From assembly GCF_031344075.1 (NCBI RefSeq), contig NZ_JAVJAN010000024.1:1-64000 (forward strand): a DNA stretch of 64,000 nucleotides. The letters run 5' to 3'. This DNA is from Clostridium aquiflavi. GTDB lineage: Bacteria; Bacillota; Clostridia; Clostridiales; Clostridiaceae. The notes below the pieces were generated by a model. That model was given only the letters and a program-made list of their open reading frames with translations. It was not told the DNA's origin and made no database searches. Of the stretch, positions 37,483 to 47,225 are shown one piece after another. A program made the position numbers and the translations under genes. Numbering within the stretch: position 1 is the stretch's first letter; each line of letters starts with the position of its first letter.

Positions 37483-38508
37483 TTATCTATTGATATATTT
37501 TGTTCTGCTTATTACAAAGCACAATATAGTTGAAATTATAAAAAGTACTACTAAAATAATTTTTACTAAACTTATAACTCCAATTTCATTTCCTAATAAA
37601 TTAACACTTCCCATATAACTTCCAATCAAACTGTTAAAATTAAATATTAAATCATAGTAATTACCATATGAGAATACTGAAAGTATAATTGCTGGCATAA
37701 ACTTTAAAGTTGATACTACTTTACTTAATACAATAAATACTCCAAACATGCTTATTGAACTTATAGATGACATGCTTATAAATGAAAATAACATTGATGC
37801 CATAGCCCAGCCCTCAAACATTAAAAATGCTATTTTAATGTTGCTTAATATGTACGAAATTATAGTTGGATTCCCATTTAGTATTGTTATATTATCAACT
37901 ATTCTAAATGCTTCTAATTCTCCATTAATAGGTGCTCCTTGCTGAATATAAGTTATAACAAATATTCCTAATAAATAAACACTATAAACTGCTATTGGTA
38001 TTAAAAGTGCTATTATTATTTTAGAATTTAATGCTTTCTTCTTTTGCTTTGATGAAAGTATAATATCTTTTACTGAAGATATTATTTCATCGGTATAAAG
38101 GTTAGATATAATTATCATTATAATTACAAGCATTGATATATTTATAAGTGGATTAGTTGCCCTGTAGTTAAACACTTGCCAAAATCCTACCTCTTCATAT
38201 TTTGAGCTTTTCAAATTACTTATTTTTTGTTTTGATATTGAAGCTATTGTTTTAGAAAATTTATCTTCATTATTTTCTTGCTTACTTAATTCTTCCAAAA
38301 CTGATACTTTCATATTAAATTTTTCATTTGCTATTTCAGACTTTTCTCTACTATCTTCAATGTATCCTTTTTCAGCATCTATATAAGAATTTTTAGTTTC
38401 TAATGCTGGATCAATAAAGGATACAATTAGCAACGTAAAAGTTAAAACTGCTAATGAAATTATCATACCTTTAGATTTAATTAATTTTTTAAATTCCCAT
38501 CCTATCAT
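37483..38508 (-). CDS. ABC-2 type transporter permease, larger subunit
   Basis: A 341-aa membrane protein. The first segment is near 15-30, followed by a charged extracytoplasmic region of about 90 residues (SREKSEIANEKFNMKVSVLE), then five further segments. It begins MIGWEFKKLIKSKGMIISL, the usual permease start. First gene of the ABC-TCS cluster; TGGAGG precedes the ATG. Confidence 0.85.
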   Translation of the reverse strand: MIGWEFKKLIKSKGMIISLAVLTFTLLIVSFIDPALETKNSYIDAEKGYIEDSREKSEIANEKFNMKVSVLEELSKQENNEDKFSKTIASISKQKISNLKSSKYEEVGFWQVFNYRATNPLINISMLVIIMIIISNLYTDEIISSVKDIILSSKQKKKALNSKIIIALLIPIAVYSVYLLGIFVITYIQQGAPINGELEAFRIVDNITILNGNPTIISYILSNIKIAFLMFEGWAMASMLFSFISMSSISSISMFGVFIVLSKVVSTLKFMPAIILSVFSYGNYYDLIFNFNSLIGSYMGSVNLLGNEIGVISLVKIILVVLFIISTILCFVISRTKYINR

Positions 38509-38656
38509 TTTTATCCTCCATATTTCATTTGTTCTCTTTCGCTATGTCTATATATTAGTATCTGAATCTTATATAAAAATATTATTAACCTTAAATAAAG
38601 CTTAATTAATTTAAATTATGTTGGTATTTTAAAGTATGACTTAAAAATGAACGCAT

Positions 38657-38700
38657 AAAAAATGCCCGTTAAACACCTTATATAGGTATTTAACGGGCAT
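38657..38700 (-). terminator. Intrinsic terminator after the superoxide dismutase gene
   Basis: On the minus strand ATGCCCGTTAAA pairs with TTTAACGGGCAT (one mismatch higher up) followed by TTTTT, ten bases after the stop. Confidence 0.88.
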
Positions 38701-38709
38701 CAAAATTTA

Positions 38710-39324
38710 TTAGATTGAATAGTTCAGATATAATCCTTCTACTTTAGCCCAATCAATTATGTTCCAAATATTTTTAACATAATCAGCTCTTAGATTTTTG
38801 TATTTTAAATAATATGCATGTTCCCAGACATCTATACACAATATAGGAATAAGACCATTACTAATAGGATTATTTTGATTTAGTACATTTGTTACAGATA
38901 ATTTTCCATTTGCATCTTTAACTAAAAAGCCATATCCAGATCCAAATTGTCCTATTGCTGCATTACTTATTTCATTTTTTAAATTTTCTAAATTTCCAAA
39001 GGTCTTATTTATCTCATCTAATAACTTTCCTTCTGGAGCTTTTTTAGGTGTTGGAGAAAGAATAGCAAAATATAAATTATGATTAAATACTCCACCACCT
39101 TGATTTATAACTCCTTGTCTAATTTCTTCAGGTATAGAATTTACATCAGATAATATTTTCCCTAGTGATTTTCCATTTGCAAATTCTTCATGACCTTTTA
39201 AAATATTATTTAAATTATTTACATAAGTTTGAAGATGTTTATTATAATGTATATCTACTGTCTCCTTATCTATATACGGTTCTAAAGCATCATAATTATA
39301 TGGTAATTCAATTTTATTAAACAT
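38710..39324 (-). CDS. sodA: Superoxide dismutase, Fe/Mn type
   Basis: A 204-aa enzyme dismutating superoxide. Metal ligands are visible: His in DIHYNKHLQTYV, His in GGVFNHNLYF, Asp and His in CIDVWEHAYYLKYKNLR. Length and order are normal. Cofactor (Fe or Mn) cannot be told. AAGGAG precedes the ATG. Monocistronic with its own terminator. Confidence 0.95.
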   Translation of the reverse strand: MFNKIELPYNYDALEPYIDKETVDIHYNKHLQTYVNNLNNILKGHEEFANGKSLGKILSDVNSIPEEIRQGVINQGGGVFNHNLYFAILSPTPKKAPEGKLLDEINKTFGNLENLKNEISNAAIGQFGSGYGFLVKDANGKLSVTNVLNQNNPISNGLIPILCIDVWEHAYYLKYKNLRADYVKNIWNIIDWAKVEGLYLNYSI

Positions 39325-39615
39325 ACGTATCTCTCCTTAAATTAAAATATTTTATTTCTATATTAATAGTATCTCTAATTAATGTTACTTTTATAATAAA
39401 AATAAACCGGCTTATATTTGTATGATAAATTGCTACGATTCTTTTGCATAATTATACCACAAATACGTTTTAATTGAAATAGCCTATTATAAAATAATTG
39501 ATTTCATTAAATATTAATTATTAATATCTTGCTAATATATTGAAATTCACAAAAATCATTTAAATAAAATACCAGCATTCCCCATCTCCACACATATTTA
39601 TTCATAAAAATTTAC

Positions 39616-40176
39616 TTATATTAGACATAATAATTTTAGTTTATCAACAATATAATTATACTTTTCAAATATCTCTAAACTCTCTTTGGATACTACCTTG
39701 CTCATTTTATTTAAATCAAAAATTAATCCATCTAAATTACTTATATCACACTCAAAACATAATTTTAATTTTTCATTCAATGCTTTGAAAGCCTTTTGAT
39801 TGTTGCAAAATTCATCTATAATATTATTACTAAACCTTATCAAAACGTTTTCTTTTTGATTAAAAGAAGTTTCACTCTTTAATTTCATCTTAATCGATAA
39901 TAACTTTTTAATAATACTATTAATCTCATTCATTATATCTTTACTCCAGCTTATTTCACTCCAACCTGTAATTCCGTATTCACTTATTTCAATACCACTA
40001 GAAATATTATTTACTGTAAACATATTTTCTGAAGAAATATATTCTTCTTCAATATATTCATGTAACTTCAAGGAATTTTCATATAGTTCTTTTACTTGTA
40101 ATCTTGCATCATAAAATTCTTCGGATAAATCTACCTTTTTAAAATTTTCTTTATACGTTTTCATTTTTTCGCCCAT
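39616..40176 (-). CDS. Hypothetical helical protein, 186 aa
   Basis: Not recognised. A soluble, Lys/Glu-rich, probably alpha-helical protein with coiled-coil tendency (DIMNEINSIIKKLLSIKMKL) and one Trp-rich stretch (GITGWSEISWSKD). No signal peptide or membrane segment. AGGGG precedes the ATG with 8 bases spacing. Neighbours (superoxide dismutase, a 60-aa unknown) give no hint. Confidence 0.6.
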   Translation of the reverse strand: MGEKMKTYKENFKKVDLSEEFYDARLQVKELYENSLKLHEYIEEEYISSENMFTVNNISSGIEISEYGITGWSEISWSKDIMNEINSIIKKLLSIKMKLKSETSFNQKENVLIRFSNNIIDEFCNNQKAFKALNEKLKLCFECDISNLDGLIFDLNKMSKVVSKESLEIFEKYNYIVDKLKLLCLI

Positions 40177-40264
40177 ATTTTCAACCCCTTAAATCTCTTG
40201 TTAATTTCATTATATACCATAATATACTTATTTATATAGTTGTATATAAAATTTATTATTTTAG

Positions 40265-40304
40265 AAAAAAAAGCAGATATATTTTAAATATATCTACTTT
40301 TTTA
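40265..40304 (-). terminator. Intrinsic terminator after the 60-aa gene
   Basis: On the minus strand AAAAGTAGATATA pairs with TATATCTGCTTTT and runs into Ts. It lies about 50 bases after the stop at 40356. Confidence 0.75.
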
Positions 40305-40355
40305 TACATTTTTTTTATTAGATATTTTTCAATTTAAAAATATCAATAATTAATA

Positions 40356-40538
40356 TTATTTAATATCTTGCAAAAGCTTTTTTAACTTATTTTGAACAAG
40401 CCATAGTTTTTTCTGTTTTCTATTATAAGATACCATCATATTCTTATTATTTTTATTTTTATCAAGTAATTTTATGTACTCCTCATCAGCTATCTTTAAT
40501 GCATCTTCAATTACTAAAAGTTCATCCCTTGTAAACAT
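40356..40538 (-). CDS. Hypothetical protein, 60 aa
   Basis: Not recognised. A basic helical protein beginning MFTRDELLVIEDALKIADEEY and ending in a Lys-rich helix. It has a good ribosome site (GGGAGAAAG) and its own terminator, which supports a real gene. Confidence 0.6.
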   Translation of the reverse strand: MFTRDELLVIEDALKIADEEYIKLLDKNKNNKNMMVSYNRKQKKLWLVQNKLKKLLQDIK

Positions 40539-41060
40539 ACTACTCTTTCTCCCTTATTTTTAATTTATATCTTATATTTTATATAAATTTTATAGTAAAT
40601 TCAAATTTTATAGTATTAAATACTTAAATTAAAAATCTTAATGAATAATAATTACTATACAATGAATTTTTATAAAAAATAACTTTCTTCTACATTTTAT
40701 AATAAAACTTATATTTTTTATTATAAATATAAAAATCTTCTCTAAGTTTATAAATTTCTATCATATTTCGTTTTATATGTTTTAATATTTTATTAATAAA
40801 ATTAATTTTTAATTATGTATTTTTTAATTAAACACCTTTAATAATATTAATTTATTTTTATTTGTTGCATTTAATTACAAATTTATGATATAATAATTTA
40901 AATTAATAAATGGAAATATTATCTAAATTATTATATTTTTAAATAAATATTATTTTGTTATTAAAAAAAGAAAGAATATCATTTCGTATGTTTATACATA
41001 AAACTATATTTTTTCTTTTTATATATTAAAAAAGATTTCAATTATTAAGGGGGATATTTT
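40539..41060. other. Long AT-rich leader region of the peptide-transport operon
   Basis: About 520 bases with over 80% AT and no open frame. A candidate promoter for the rightward operon is TTGCAT (40865-40870), 18 bases, then TATAAT (40889-40894), extended by TG. Nearer the gene, A/G-rich (40966-40977) and T/C-rich (41011-41021) stretches could pair as a weak leader hairpin. Confidence 0.5.
40865..40894 (+). promoter_or_regulatory. Candidate promoter of the peptide ABC importer operon
   Basis: TTGCAT and TGATATAAT (extended -10) with an 18-base spacer, about 165 bases before the first gene. Best match in a region where AT-richness makes chance matches common. Confidence 0.5.
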
Positions 41061-42629
41061 ATGAAACAGAAAGCATTATCGCTTATTTTGACAGCGATAC
41101 TTTCTACTACTTTTCTTGTAGGTTGTGGTGGACAAACTGCTAATAACTCAGGAAATTCTAGTGGAGAAAAAACATTTATCTTTGCACAAGGAGCTGATCC
41201 AAGGGGTCTTGATCCTGCTTTTGTTGATGATGGGGAATCTGCTAAAGTAATGTGTAATATCTATGAAGGTCTAGTTGCTTATGGTGATGATAATACTAAT
41301 ATCCAGCCATGCTTAGCTGAAAGCTGGGATATTAGTGAGGATGGTACTAAGTATACCTTTCATCTAAGAAAAGGAGTTAAATTCCATGATGGTACTGATT
41401 TTAATTCAGAAGCTGTTGTTAAATCAGTAGTTCGTCAATTACCTCCAAATAGAACTGATGATATGCCTTATGCATCATTCACTTTTGCTGGTGTTAAAAC
41501 AGTTGAAGCAATTGATGAAAATACAGTTAAATTTATTCTTGAATCACCAAACACTCCTTTTATATCTAATTTAGCTATGTCACTTGCAGCTCCAATTGTA
41601 AGTCCTAAAGCTCTAGATGAAAGTAATGGAAATTTGAATGAGAAGCCTGTTGGTACTGGTCCATTTAAGTTTGTTTCTTGGGAAAAAGGAGAAAAAATTA
41701 CCATAGAAAAAAATACTGATTATTGGGGCGAAAAATCAAAATTGGATAAAGTAGTATTAAAAATTACTAAAGAAAACTCTGTAAGAGCCAGTGAACTTAT
41801 GACAGGTGCTATTGATGCTATGGATGGTTTAGATCCAAATGATGTTGATAAATTAAAAGAAAAGAATATGACCATATTCAGCAAACCTGGCATGAATATC
41901 AATTATATGGCATTCAATTGTGAAAGATCACCTTTTAATAATGTAAAATTAAGAGAAGCTTTATCATATGCTATTGATCGCAATGAATTAGTTCAATATT
42001 TATATCAAGGATATGCAGATCCAGCAAAAACAGAGATACCTAGTTTTATACCTGGATTTAAAGAAAATGTAGCTGCATATGAATACAATCCTGAAAAAGC
42101 TAAAGAAATCATTGCTGAACTTGGATTATCTGATTTAAACATACACATGATTACTTATTCAAATCCAAGACCATATAATTCTGTTGGAGGACAAAAACTT
42201 GCTGAAGCAATTCAAAATTACTTTAATAAGATTGGTGTTACTTCTACTATAGATGTATATCAATGGACTGAATATAAAGATAAAACTCAACAAGGTGAAG
42301 GCGATATCGTATTCTATGGATGGAATGGCGATAACGGTGATGCTGATAATTTCTTCTCTTTACTTGATAGTAAAGAGATTGCTGGTAGTTTAAATGTTGC
42401 CAGGTTTAATAATCCTGAGGTAGATGCTCTTTTATTGAAAGGTAAACAAACACCAAATGGTGATGCAAGAAATGCTGTTTATGGTGAACTTCAAGATTTA
42501 CTTGCTAAACAAGCGCCTTGGGTTCCAATATCTTATGCTAAACAAATGGCTGCTTCCAAACCTAATGTTAAAAACTTTAGTGTTCATCCAACGGGTTCTA
42601 TTTTCTTTAAAAACGTAGATAAAGAATAA
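41061..42629 (+). CDS. Peptide ABC transporter substrate-binding lipoprotein (SBP family 5)
   Basis: A 522-aa lipoprotein: signal peptide with lipobox FLVGCGG (Cys near 22), then the family-5 fold with AESWDISEDGTKYTFHLRKGVKFHDG, NEKPVGTGPFKFVSWEKG and REALSYAIDRNEL. Related to DppA/GsiB types; the peptide or glutathione-like ligand cannot be decided. GGGGGA precedes the ATG. First gene of a five-gene importer; a hairpin separates it from the permeases. Confidence 0.92.
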   Translation: MKQKALSLILTAILSTTFLVGCGGQTANNSGNSSGEKTFIFAQGADPRGLDPAFVDDGESAKVMCNIYEGLVAYGDDNTNIQPCLAESWDISEDGTKYTFHLRKGVKFHDGTDFNSEAVVKSVVRQLPPNRTDDMPYASFTFAGVKTVEAIDENTVKFILESPNTPFISNLAMSLAAPIVSPKALDESNGNLNEKPVGTGPFKFVSWEKGEKITIEKNTDYWGEKSKLDKVVLKITKENSVRASELMTGAIDAMDGLDPNDVDKLKEKNMTIFSKPGMNINYMAFNCERSPFNNVKLREALSYAIDRNELVQYLYQGYADPAKTEIPSFIPGFKENVAAYEYNPEKAKEIIAELGLSDLNIHMITYSNPRPYNSVGGQKLAEAIQNYFNKIGVTSTIDVYQWTEYKDKTQQGEGDIVFYGWNGDNGDADNFFSLLDSKEIAGSLNVARFNNPEVDALLLKGKQTPNGDARNAVYGELQDLLAKQAPWVPISYAKQMAASKPNVKNFSVHPTGSIFFKNVDKE

Positions 42630-42646
42630 AATCTAAAGCAAAACTT

Positions 42647-42673
42647 TAAGGGTTCCGATTTTATCGGGACCTT
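42647..42673 (+). terminator. Intercistronic hairpin after the substrate-binding gene
   Basis: AAGG-TTCCGA pairs with TCGGGACCTT (one bulged G, one G-U pair). No T-run follows, so it is more likely an mRNA 3' stabiliser or partial terminator that keeps binding-protein mRNA above permease mRNA. Confidence 0.6.
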
Positions 42674-42706
42674 ATAATTTAATATTATAAAAAAAGAGGT
42701 GAATTT

Positions 42707-43711
42707 ATGGTCAAGTATATAATAAAAAGAATACTTCTTCTTATACCAGTACTTTTTGGTGTTTCTGTATTAGTGTTTTTAGTAATGCATGTTTTTAGTT
42801 CAGATCCTACATCAATAATTTTAGGACAGCATGCAAGTCAAGAGCAAATATCAGCTTTAAGAGAACAATTAGGATTAAATGATCCTTTATATATTCAATA
42901 TTTTGACTTTATGAAAGGTTTGATGCATGGAAATTTCGGCAACTCACTTATAACTAAAACTTCAGTTTCAAAAGAAATTTTTTCAAGATTCCCAGCAACT
43001 ATTGAACTTGCTATAGTTGCAATAATTATTGCTTCAATAATAGGTGTTACTTTAGGAGTTATTTCTGCAGTAAAACAAAATTCAATTATAGATTATCTTT
43101 GTATGGGTGGCTCTTTACTTGGCGTTTCAATGCCTATATTTTGGCTTGGCTTAATTCTAATAGTTATATTTTCTGTTAATCTACATATACTTCCTGTTTC
43201 AGGCCGTGCAACAATAGGTATGGAACCTATTAAAATTACAGGATTGTATTTGTTAGACAGTTTAATTTCAGGAAACTTAACAGCATTTTGGGATTCTTTA
43301 AAGCATATGGCTCTTCCAGTAATAGCACTTGCATCATATTCAACTGCTATCATAGCTAGAATGACTCGTTCAACAATGCTTGAAGTTTTAGGACAAGACT
43401 ATGTTAGAACTGCAAGATCAAAAGGTCTTATTGAAAATATAGTTATTATAAGACATGGTCTAAGAAATGCATTAATTCCTATTTCTACCGTTATTGGATT
43501 ACAACTTGGTTCCTTACTTGGTGGTGCTGTATTAACAGAAACAGTTTTCTCTTGGCCTGGAATAGGCAGTTATACTATAGACGCTATATTAAAAGCTGAT
43601 TATCCTGTTGTTCAAGGTGCTGTAATTATAATGGCAATAATATTTGTATTAGTAAATCTATTTGTTGATTTACTTTATGCTTATATAGATCCTCGTATAA
43701 AGTACTCTTAA
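42707..43711 (+). CDS. Peptide ABC transporter permease (DppB/OppB type)
   Basis: A 334-aa protein with six membrane segments. MVKYIIKRILLLIPVLFGVS is the typical N-terminus, and the EAA loop reads YVRTARSKGLIENIVIIRHGLRNAL. AAGAGGTG precedes the ATG. Second gene of the importer operon; followed by its partner permease after 21 bases. Confidence 0.94.
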   Translation: MVKYIIKRILLLIPVLFGVSVLVFLVMHVFSSDPTSIILGQHASQEQISALREQLGLNDPLYIQYFDFMKGLMHGNFGNSLITKTSVSKEIFSRFPATIELAIVAIIIASIIGVTLGVISAVKQNSIIDYLCMGGSLLGVSMPIFWLGLILIVIFSVNLHILPVSGRATIGMEPIKITGLYLLDSLISGNLTAFWDSLKHMALPVIALASYSTAIIARMTRSTMLEVLGQDYVRTARSKGLIENIVIIRHGLRNALIPISTVIGLQLGSLLGGAVLTETVFSWPGIGSYTIDAILKADYPVVQGAVIIMAIIFVLVNLFVDLLYAYIDPRIKYS

Positions 43712-43732
43712 AAAAGGGGTGTATATATTATT

Positions 43733-44641
43733 ATGGATACTAATTTAATACAAGAAAATTCAGCTTCTATAGATGAAGTAAATTTATATGAAAACACAAA
43801 ATGGAATAGATTTAAAAAATTCTTCAAACTAACAGTATCAAATCGCGCTGCATTAGTAGGTTTAATATTTATTTTATTAATTCTATTAGTTGCTATATTA
43901 GGCAAATATATAATGCCTTATGATCCTTATACTGGAGAATTATCAAATTCACTTCAAAAACCATCTGCACAGCATTTTTTAGGTACAGATGAACAAGGTA
44001 GAGATATATTTAGTAGAGTTATTGATGGAACAAAAATTTCATTAAGAGTTGGTATTATATCTGTTTCCATAGCTCTATCAATTGGAACAATAATAGGTTC
44101 TATTTGTGGTTACTTCGGTGGTAAGATTGATATGTTTTTAATGAGAATAATGGATATAATTTTAGCTTTTCCTTCTTTGCTTTTAGCAATTGCTTTTATG
44201 AGCGCTTTAGGAAAAGGTATTGATAAAGCAGTTATAGCAATCAGCATAGTTACAATACCTGAGTATGCTCGAATAGTACGTGGTTGTGTGCTTTCTGTTC
44301 GTGAAAGTGAATATGTACAAGCCGCAAAAGCTATTGGAAACAATGACTTTGTTATAATCTTTAAGCATGTACTTCCCAATATTTTATCTCCAATAATAGT
44401 TCGTGCCACTTTAGGTATTTCAACGGCAATATTAGAAACTTCTGCTCTTGGATTCCTTGGACTTGGAGTACAGCCACCCTTTGCAGAATGGGGTACTATG
44501 CTTGGAGCTGGAAGAAGCTATTTTTATAATGCTCCTCATATAATTTTATTTCCTGGCCTTGCAATAACGCTTACAGTACTAGCTTTTAATTTATTTGGAG
44601 ATGGTCTTAGAGATGCTTTAGATCCTAAGCTCAATTCATAA
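43733..44641 (+). CDS. Peptide ABC transporter permease (DppC/OppC type)
   Basis: A 302-aa protein with six membrane segments and an N-terminal cytoplasmic tail. HFLGTDEQGRDIFSRVIDGT and the EAA loop YVQAAKAIGNNDFVIIFKHVLPN are family hallmarks. AAAAGGGGTG upstream. Third gene of the operon, followed by the ATPase gene after 15 bases. Confidence 0.94.
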   Translation: MDTNLIQENSASIDEVNLYENTKWNRFKKFFKLTVSNRAALVGLIFILLILLVAILGKYIMPYDPYTGELSNSLQKPSAQHFLGTDEQGRDIFSRVIDGTKISLRVGIISVSIALSIGTIIGSICGYFGGKIDMFLMRIMDIILAFPSLLLAIAFMSALGKGIDKAVIAISIVTIPEYARIVRGCVLSVRESEYVQAAKAIGNNDFVIIFKHVLPNILSPIIVRATLGISTAILETSALGFLGLGVQPPFAEWGTMLGAGRSYFYNAPHIILFPGLAITLTVLAFNLFGDGLRDALDPKLNS

Positions 44642-44656
44642 AGGGGGTACAATTTA

Positions 44657-45631
44657 ATGCTACTTGATGTAAAAAATTTAAAGACAGAATTTATAACTAA
44701 AAAAGGTACAATATCTGCTGTAAATGGTGTAGATTTTAATATAAAGAAAGGTGAAGTCGTTGCATTAGTTGGTGAATCTGGTAGTGGTAAAAGTGTTACT
44801 TCCCTATCTATAATGAGACTTCATTCTAAAACAAGTAAAACCAAAATATCTGGAGAGATATTATTTAAATCAGAAAATTTGCTAGAAAAGTCAGAAAAAG
44901 ATATGCAAAATTTGCGTGGTAAAAATATATCCATGATTTTTCAAGAACCAATGACCTCTTTAAATCCTGTTTTTACTATCGGAAAACAAATTAGTGAAGC
45001 TGTTATGAAACATACAGGATGTAATAAAAAAGAAGCTCGTAAAAAATCAATTGAAATGTTAAATTTAGTTGGTATTCCTTCTCCAGAAAAAAGAATAGAC
45101 TGTTATCCTCATCAATTAAGCGGTGGAATGAGACAAAGAGTTATGATCGCTATGGCACTTAGCTGTAACCCTGAACTTTTAATAGCTGATGAGCCTACTA
45201 CTGCACTGGATGTTACCATACAAGCTCAAATATTAGAACTTATGCTAAAATTAAAGGAAAAATTAAATACTTCTATTTTACTTATAACTCATGATTTAGG
45301 AGTAGTAGCTGAGGTTGCAGATAGAGTTGTGGTTATGTATTGCGGTAAAGTCGTTGAAAAAGCTTCGGTAAAAGATATTTTCAGTGATCCTAAGCATCCA
45401 TATACAAAAGGACTTCTTAGTTCTATTCCTAAAATAGATGAAGAGGTTGAAGAATTATTTATAATTCCTGGAACGGTTCCTAATCCATTAGAATTACCAA
45501 CTGGATGTGCATTTAGAGATAGATGTGAAAAATGTATAGAAAAATGTGCTACTTCTCAGCCGCCTTTAATTTCTTTAGGTGATAGAGAAATTAGATGTTT
45601 TTTATATGATGAAAAAAAGGAGGAAAAATAG
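44657..45631 (+). CDS. Peptide ABC transporter ATP-binding protein (DppD/OppD type)
   Basis: A 324-aa ATPase: Walker A LVGESGSGKSVTS, signature QLSGGMRQRVMIAMAL, Walker B LLIADEPTTALDV, switch His in LLITHDLGVV. The C-terminal oligopeptide-ABC extension has the cysteine-rich CAFRDRCEKCIEKC, expected to bind an Fe-S cluster. AAGGGGGT precedes the ATG. Confidence 0.95.
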   Translation: MLLDVKNLKTEFITKKGTISAVNGVDFNIKKGEVVALVGESGSGKSVTSLSIMRLHSKTSKTKISGEILFKSENLLEKSEKDMQNLRGKNISMIFQEPMTSLNPVFTIGKQISEAVMKHTGCNKKEARKKSIEMLNLVGIPSPEKRIDCYPHQLSGGMRQRVMIAMALSCNPELLIADEPTTALDVTIQAQILELMLKLKEKLNTSILLITHDLGVVAEVADRVVVMYCGKVVEKASVKDIFSDPKHPYTKGLLSSIPKIDEEVEELFIIPGTVPNPLELPTGCAFRDRCEKCIEKCATSQPPLISLGDREIRCFLYDEKKEEK

Positions 45632-46612
45632 ATGGAAAAGTTAATGGAAATTAAAAACTTAAAAAAATATTTTCCTGTTGGTTCCTCAGGATTTTTTCAA
45701 AAACCTCAATACGTTCAAGCAGTAGATGATGTTTCATTTGATATATACAAGGGTGAAACTTTAGGAATTGTTGGTGAGTCTGGCTGTGGAAAGTCTACTA
45801 TGGGAAGACTATTAGTTAATTTACTGCACTCTACTTATGGAGAAATACTATTTGAAGGAAAAGATATTAATGCTATTAGAAAAAATAATAGAAAAGACAT
45901 AAGCAAAAACATTCAAATTATCTTTCAAGATCCTTATGCTTCATTAAATCCACGAATGAAAATTGGTGATATTATAAAAGAACCTATGAAAGTTAATAAT
46001 ATAGCAAGTGGAGTCGAACTTGAGAAAAAAGTTGATAAACTTTTAAATTATGTTGGATTGTCATCTTATCACAAAGATAGATTTCCACATGAATTTAGTG
46101 GTGGGCAAAGACAAAGAGTTGGAATTGCTAGAGCAATTTCAGTTAGTCCAAAACTTATTGTATGTGATGAAGCTGTGTCTGCACTAGATGTTTCAATTCA
46201 AGCTCAAATCTTAAATCTTTTATCTGATCTTCAAAAAGAATTAGGATTTACTTATTTGTTTATAGCTCATGGTTTAAATGTTGTTAAACACATTAGTAAT
46301 AGAGTTGGAGTTATGTATCTTGGTAAAATCGTTGAAATTGGAGATGTAAATTCATTATATTCTTCTCCACTTCATCCTTATACCAAAGCTTTGCTTTCTG
46401 CAATACCTGTTCCTAACCCTGAAATAAAAAAAGAAAGAATTATATTATCTGGAGATGTTCCTAGCCCTATAAATCCTCCAAAAGGATGCAGATTTCATAC
46501 TAGATGTCCAAATTGCACAAATATATGTAAAGAAATCCAGCCTAAGCTTGTGGAATTAAAAAATGGACATACTGTTGCATGTCATTTATATGATAAGAAT
46601 TACTCTCTCTGA
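45632..46612 (+). CDS. Peptide ABC transporter ATP-binding protein (DppF/OppF type)
   Basis: A 326-aa ATPase with the start directly abutting the previous stop. Walker A IVGESGCGKSTMGR, signature EFSGGQRQRVGIARA, Walker B LIVCDEAVSALDV. The switch region reads IAHGLNVVKH, with Gly in place of the usual Asp after the His; the His itself is kept, so activity is expected. C-terminal cysteine cluster CRFHTRCPNCTNIC. Last gene of the operon; no clear terminator seen. Confidence 0.94.
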   Translation: MEKLMEIKNLKKYFPVGSSGFFQKPQYVQAVDDVSFDIYKGETLGIVGESGCGKSTMGRLLVNLLHSTYGEILFEGKDINAIRKNNRKDISKNIQIIFQDPYASLNPRMKIGDIIKEPMKVNNIASGVELEKKVDKLLNYVGLSSYHKDRFPHEFSGGQRQRVGIARAISVSPKLIVCDEAVSALDVSIQAQILNLLSDLQKELGFTYLFIAHGLNVVKHISNRVGVMYLGKIVEIGDVNSLYSSPLHPYTKALLSAIPVPNPEIKKERIILSGDVPSPINPPKGCRFHTRCPNCTNICKEIQPKLVELKNGHTVACHLYDKNYSL

Positions 46613-46774
46613 TTTTTAACTTGTTCATATATTGACACAAATATTAAGTGCAAACTATTCTAAAATAACTAAAACCTTAATTTAAGCTTAAATAGTATGA
46701 TTTATTACACTTTAATTTTAAAATCCTAGTATAATATATTAGTAAAAAATATTAGTAGATTTGAGGTATTATTA

Positions 46775-47137
46775 ATGAGTTGTTTAGGAAATATTATTTG
46801 GTTTATTTTTGGAGGATTTGTTAATGCAATTGGTTGGTTTTTCACAGGAATCTTTTGGTGCATAACTATAATCGGTATTCCTATTGGTCTTCAATGTTTT
46901 AAAATGGCAGGATTGCAACTTGCGCCTTTTGGAAAAGAAGTTGTAGAAACTGATTCTAGTGGCATAAGCTTTCTTTTAAATATATTATGGATTATATTTG
47001 GTGGATTAGGACTTTGTATTTCTAACCTTTTAAGTGCATTATTATTATGTATTACTATAGTCGGAATACCTTTTGCAGTTCAATCATTAAAACTAGCAAA
47101 ATTATCTTTAATGCCTTTTGGTAAAGAAATTGTATAA
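46775..47137 (+). CDS. YccF-domain membrane protein
   Basis: A 120-aa protein made of two YccF repeats, each with two membrane segments: GNIIWFIFGGFVNAIGWFF ... IIGIPIGLQCFKMAGLQLAPFGKEV and LNILWIIFGGLGLCISNLL ... IVGIPFAVQSLKLAKLSLMPFGKEI. Function unknown. GAGG precedes the ATG. Monocistronic with a strong terminator. Confidence 0.9.
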   Translation: MSCLGNIIWFIFGGFVNAIGWFFTGIFWCITIIGIPIGLQCFKMAGLQLAPFGKEVVETDSSGISFLLNILWIIFGGLGLCISNLLSALLLCITIVGIPFAVQSLKLAKLSLMPFGKEIV

Positions 47138-47140
47138 GAA

Positions 47141-47186
47141 ATAGGACATGCATAAACGAATGTAATATCGTTTATGCATGTCCTAT
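47141..47186. terminator. Strong terminator after the yccF-like gene
   Basis: A perfect 19-base-pair stem, ATAGGACATGCATAAACGA with its complement, around an 8-base loop, four bases after the stop; TTTTC follows. Confidence 0.85.
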
Positions 47187-47225
47187 TTTCATTATTTACT
47201 TCTAACTTCTTTTAATTTATTGTAA

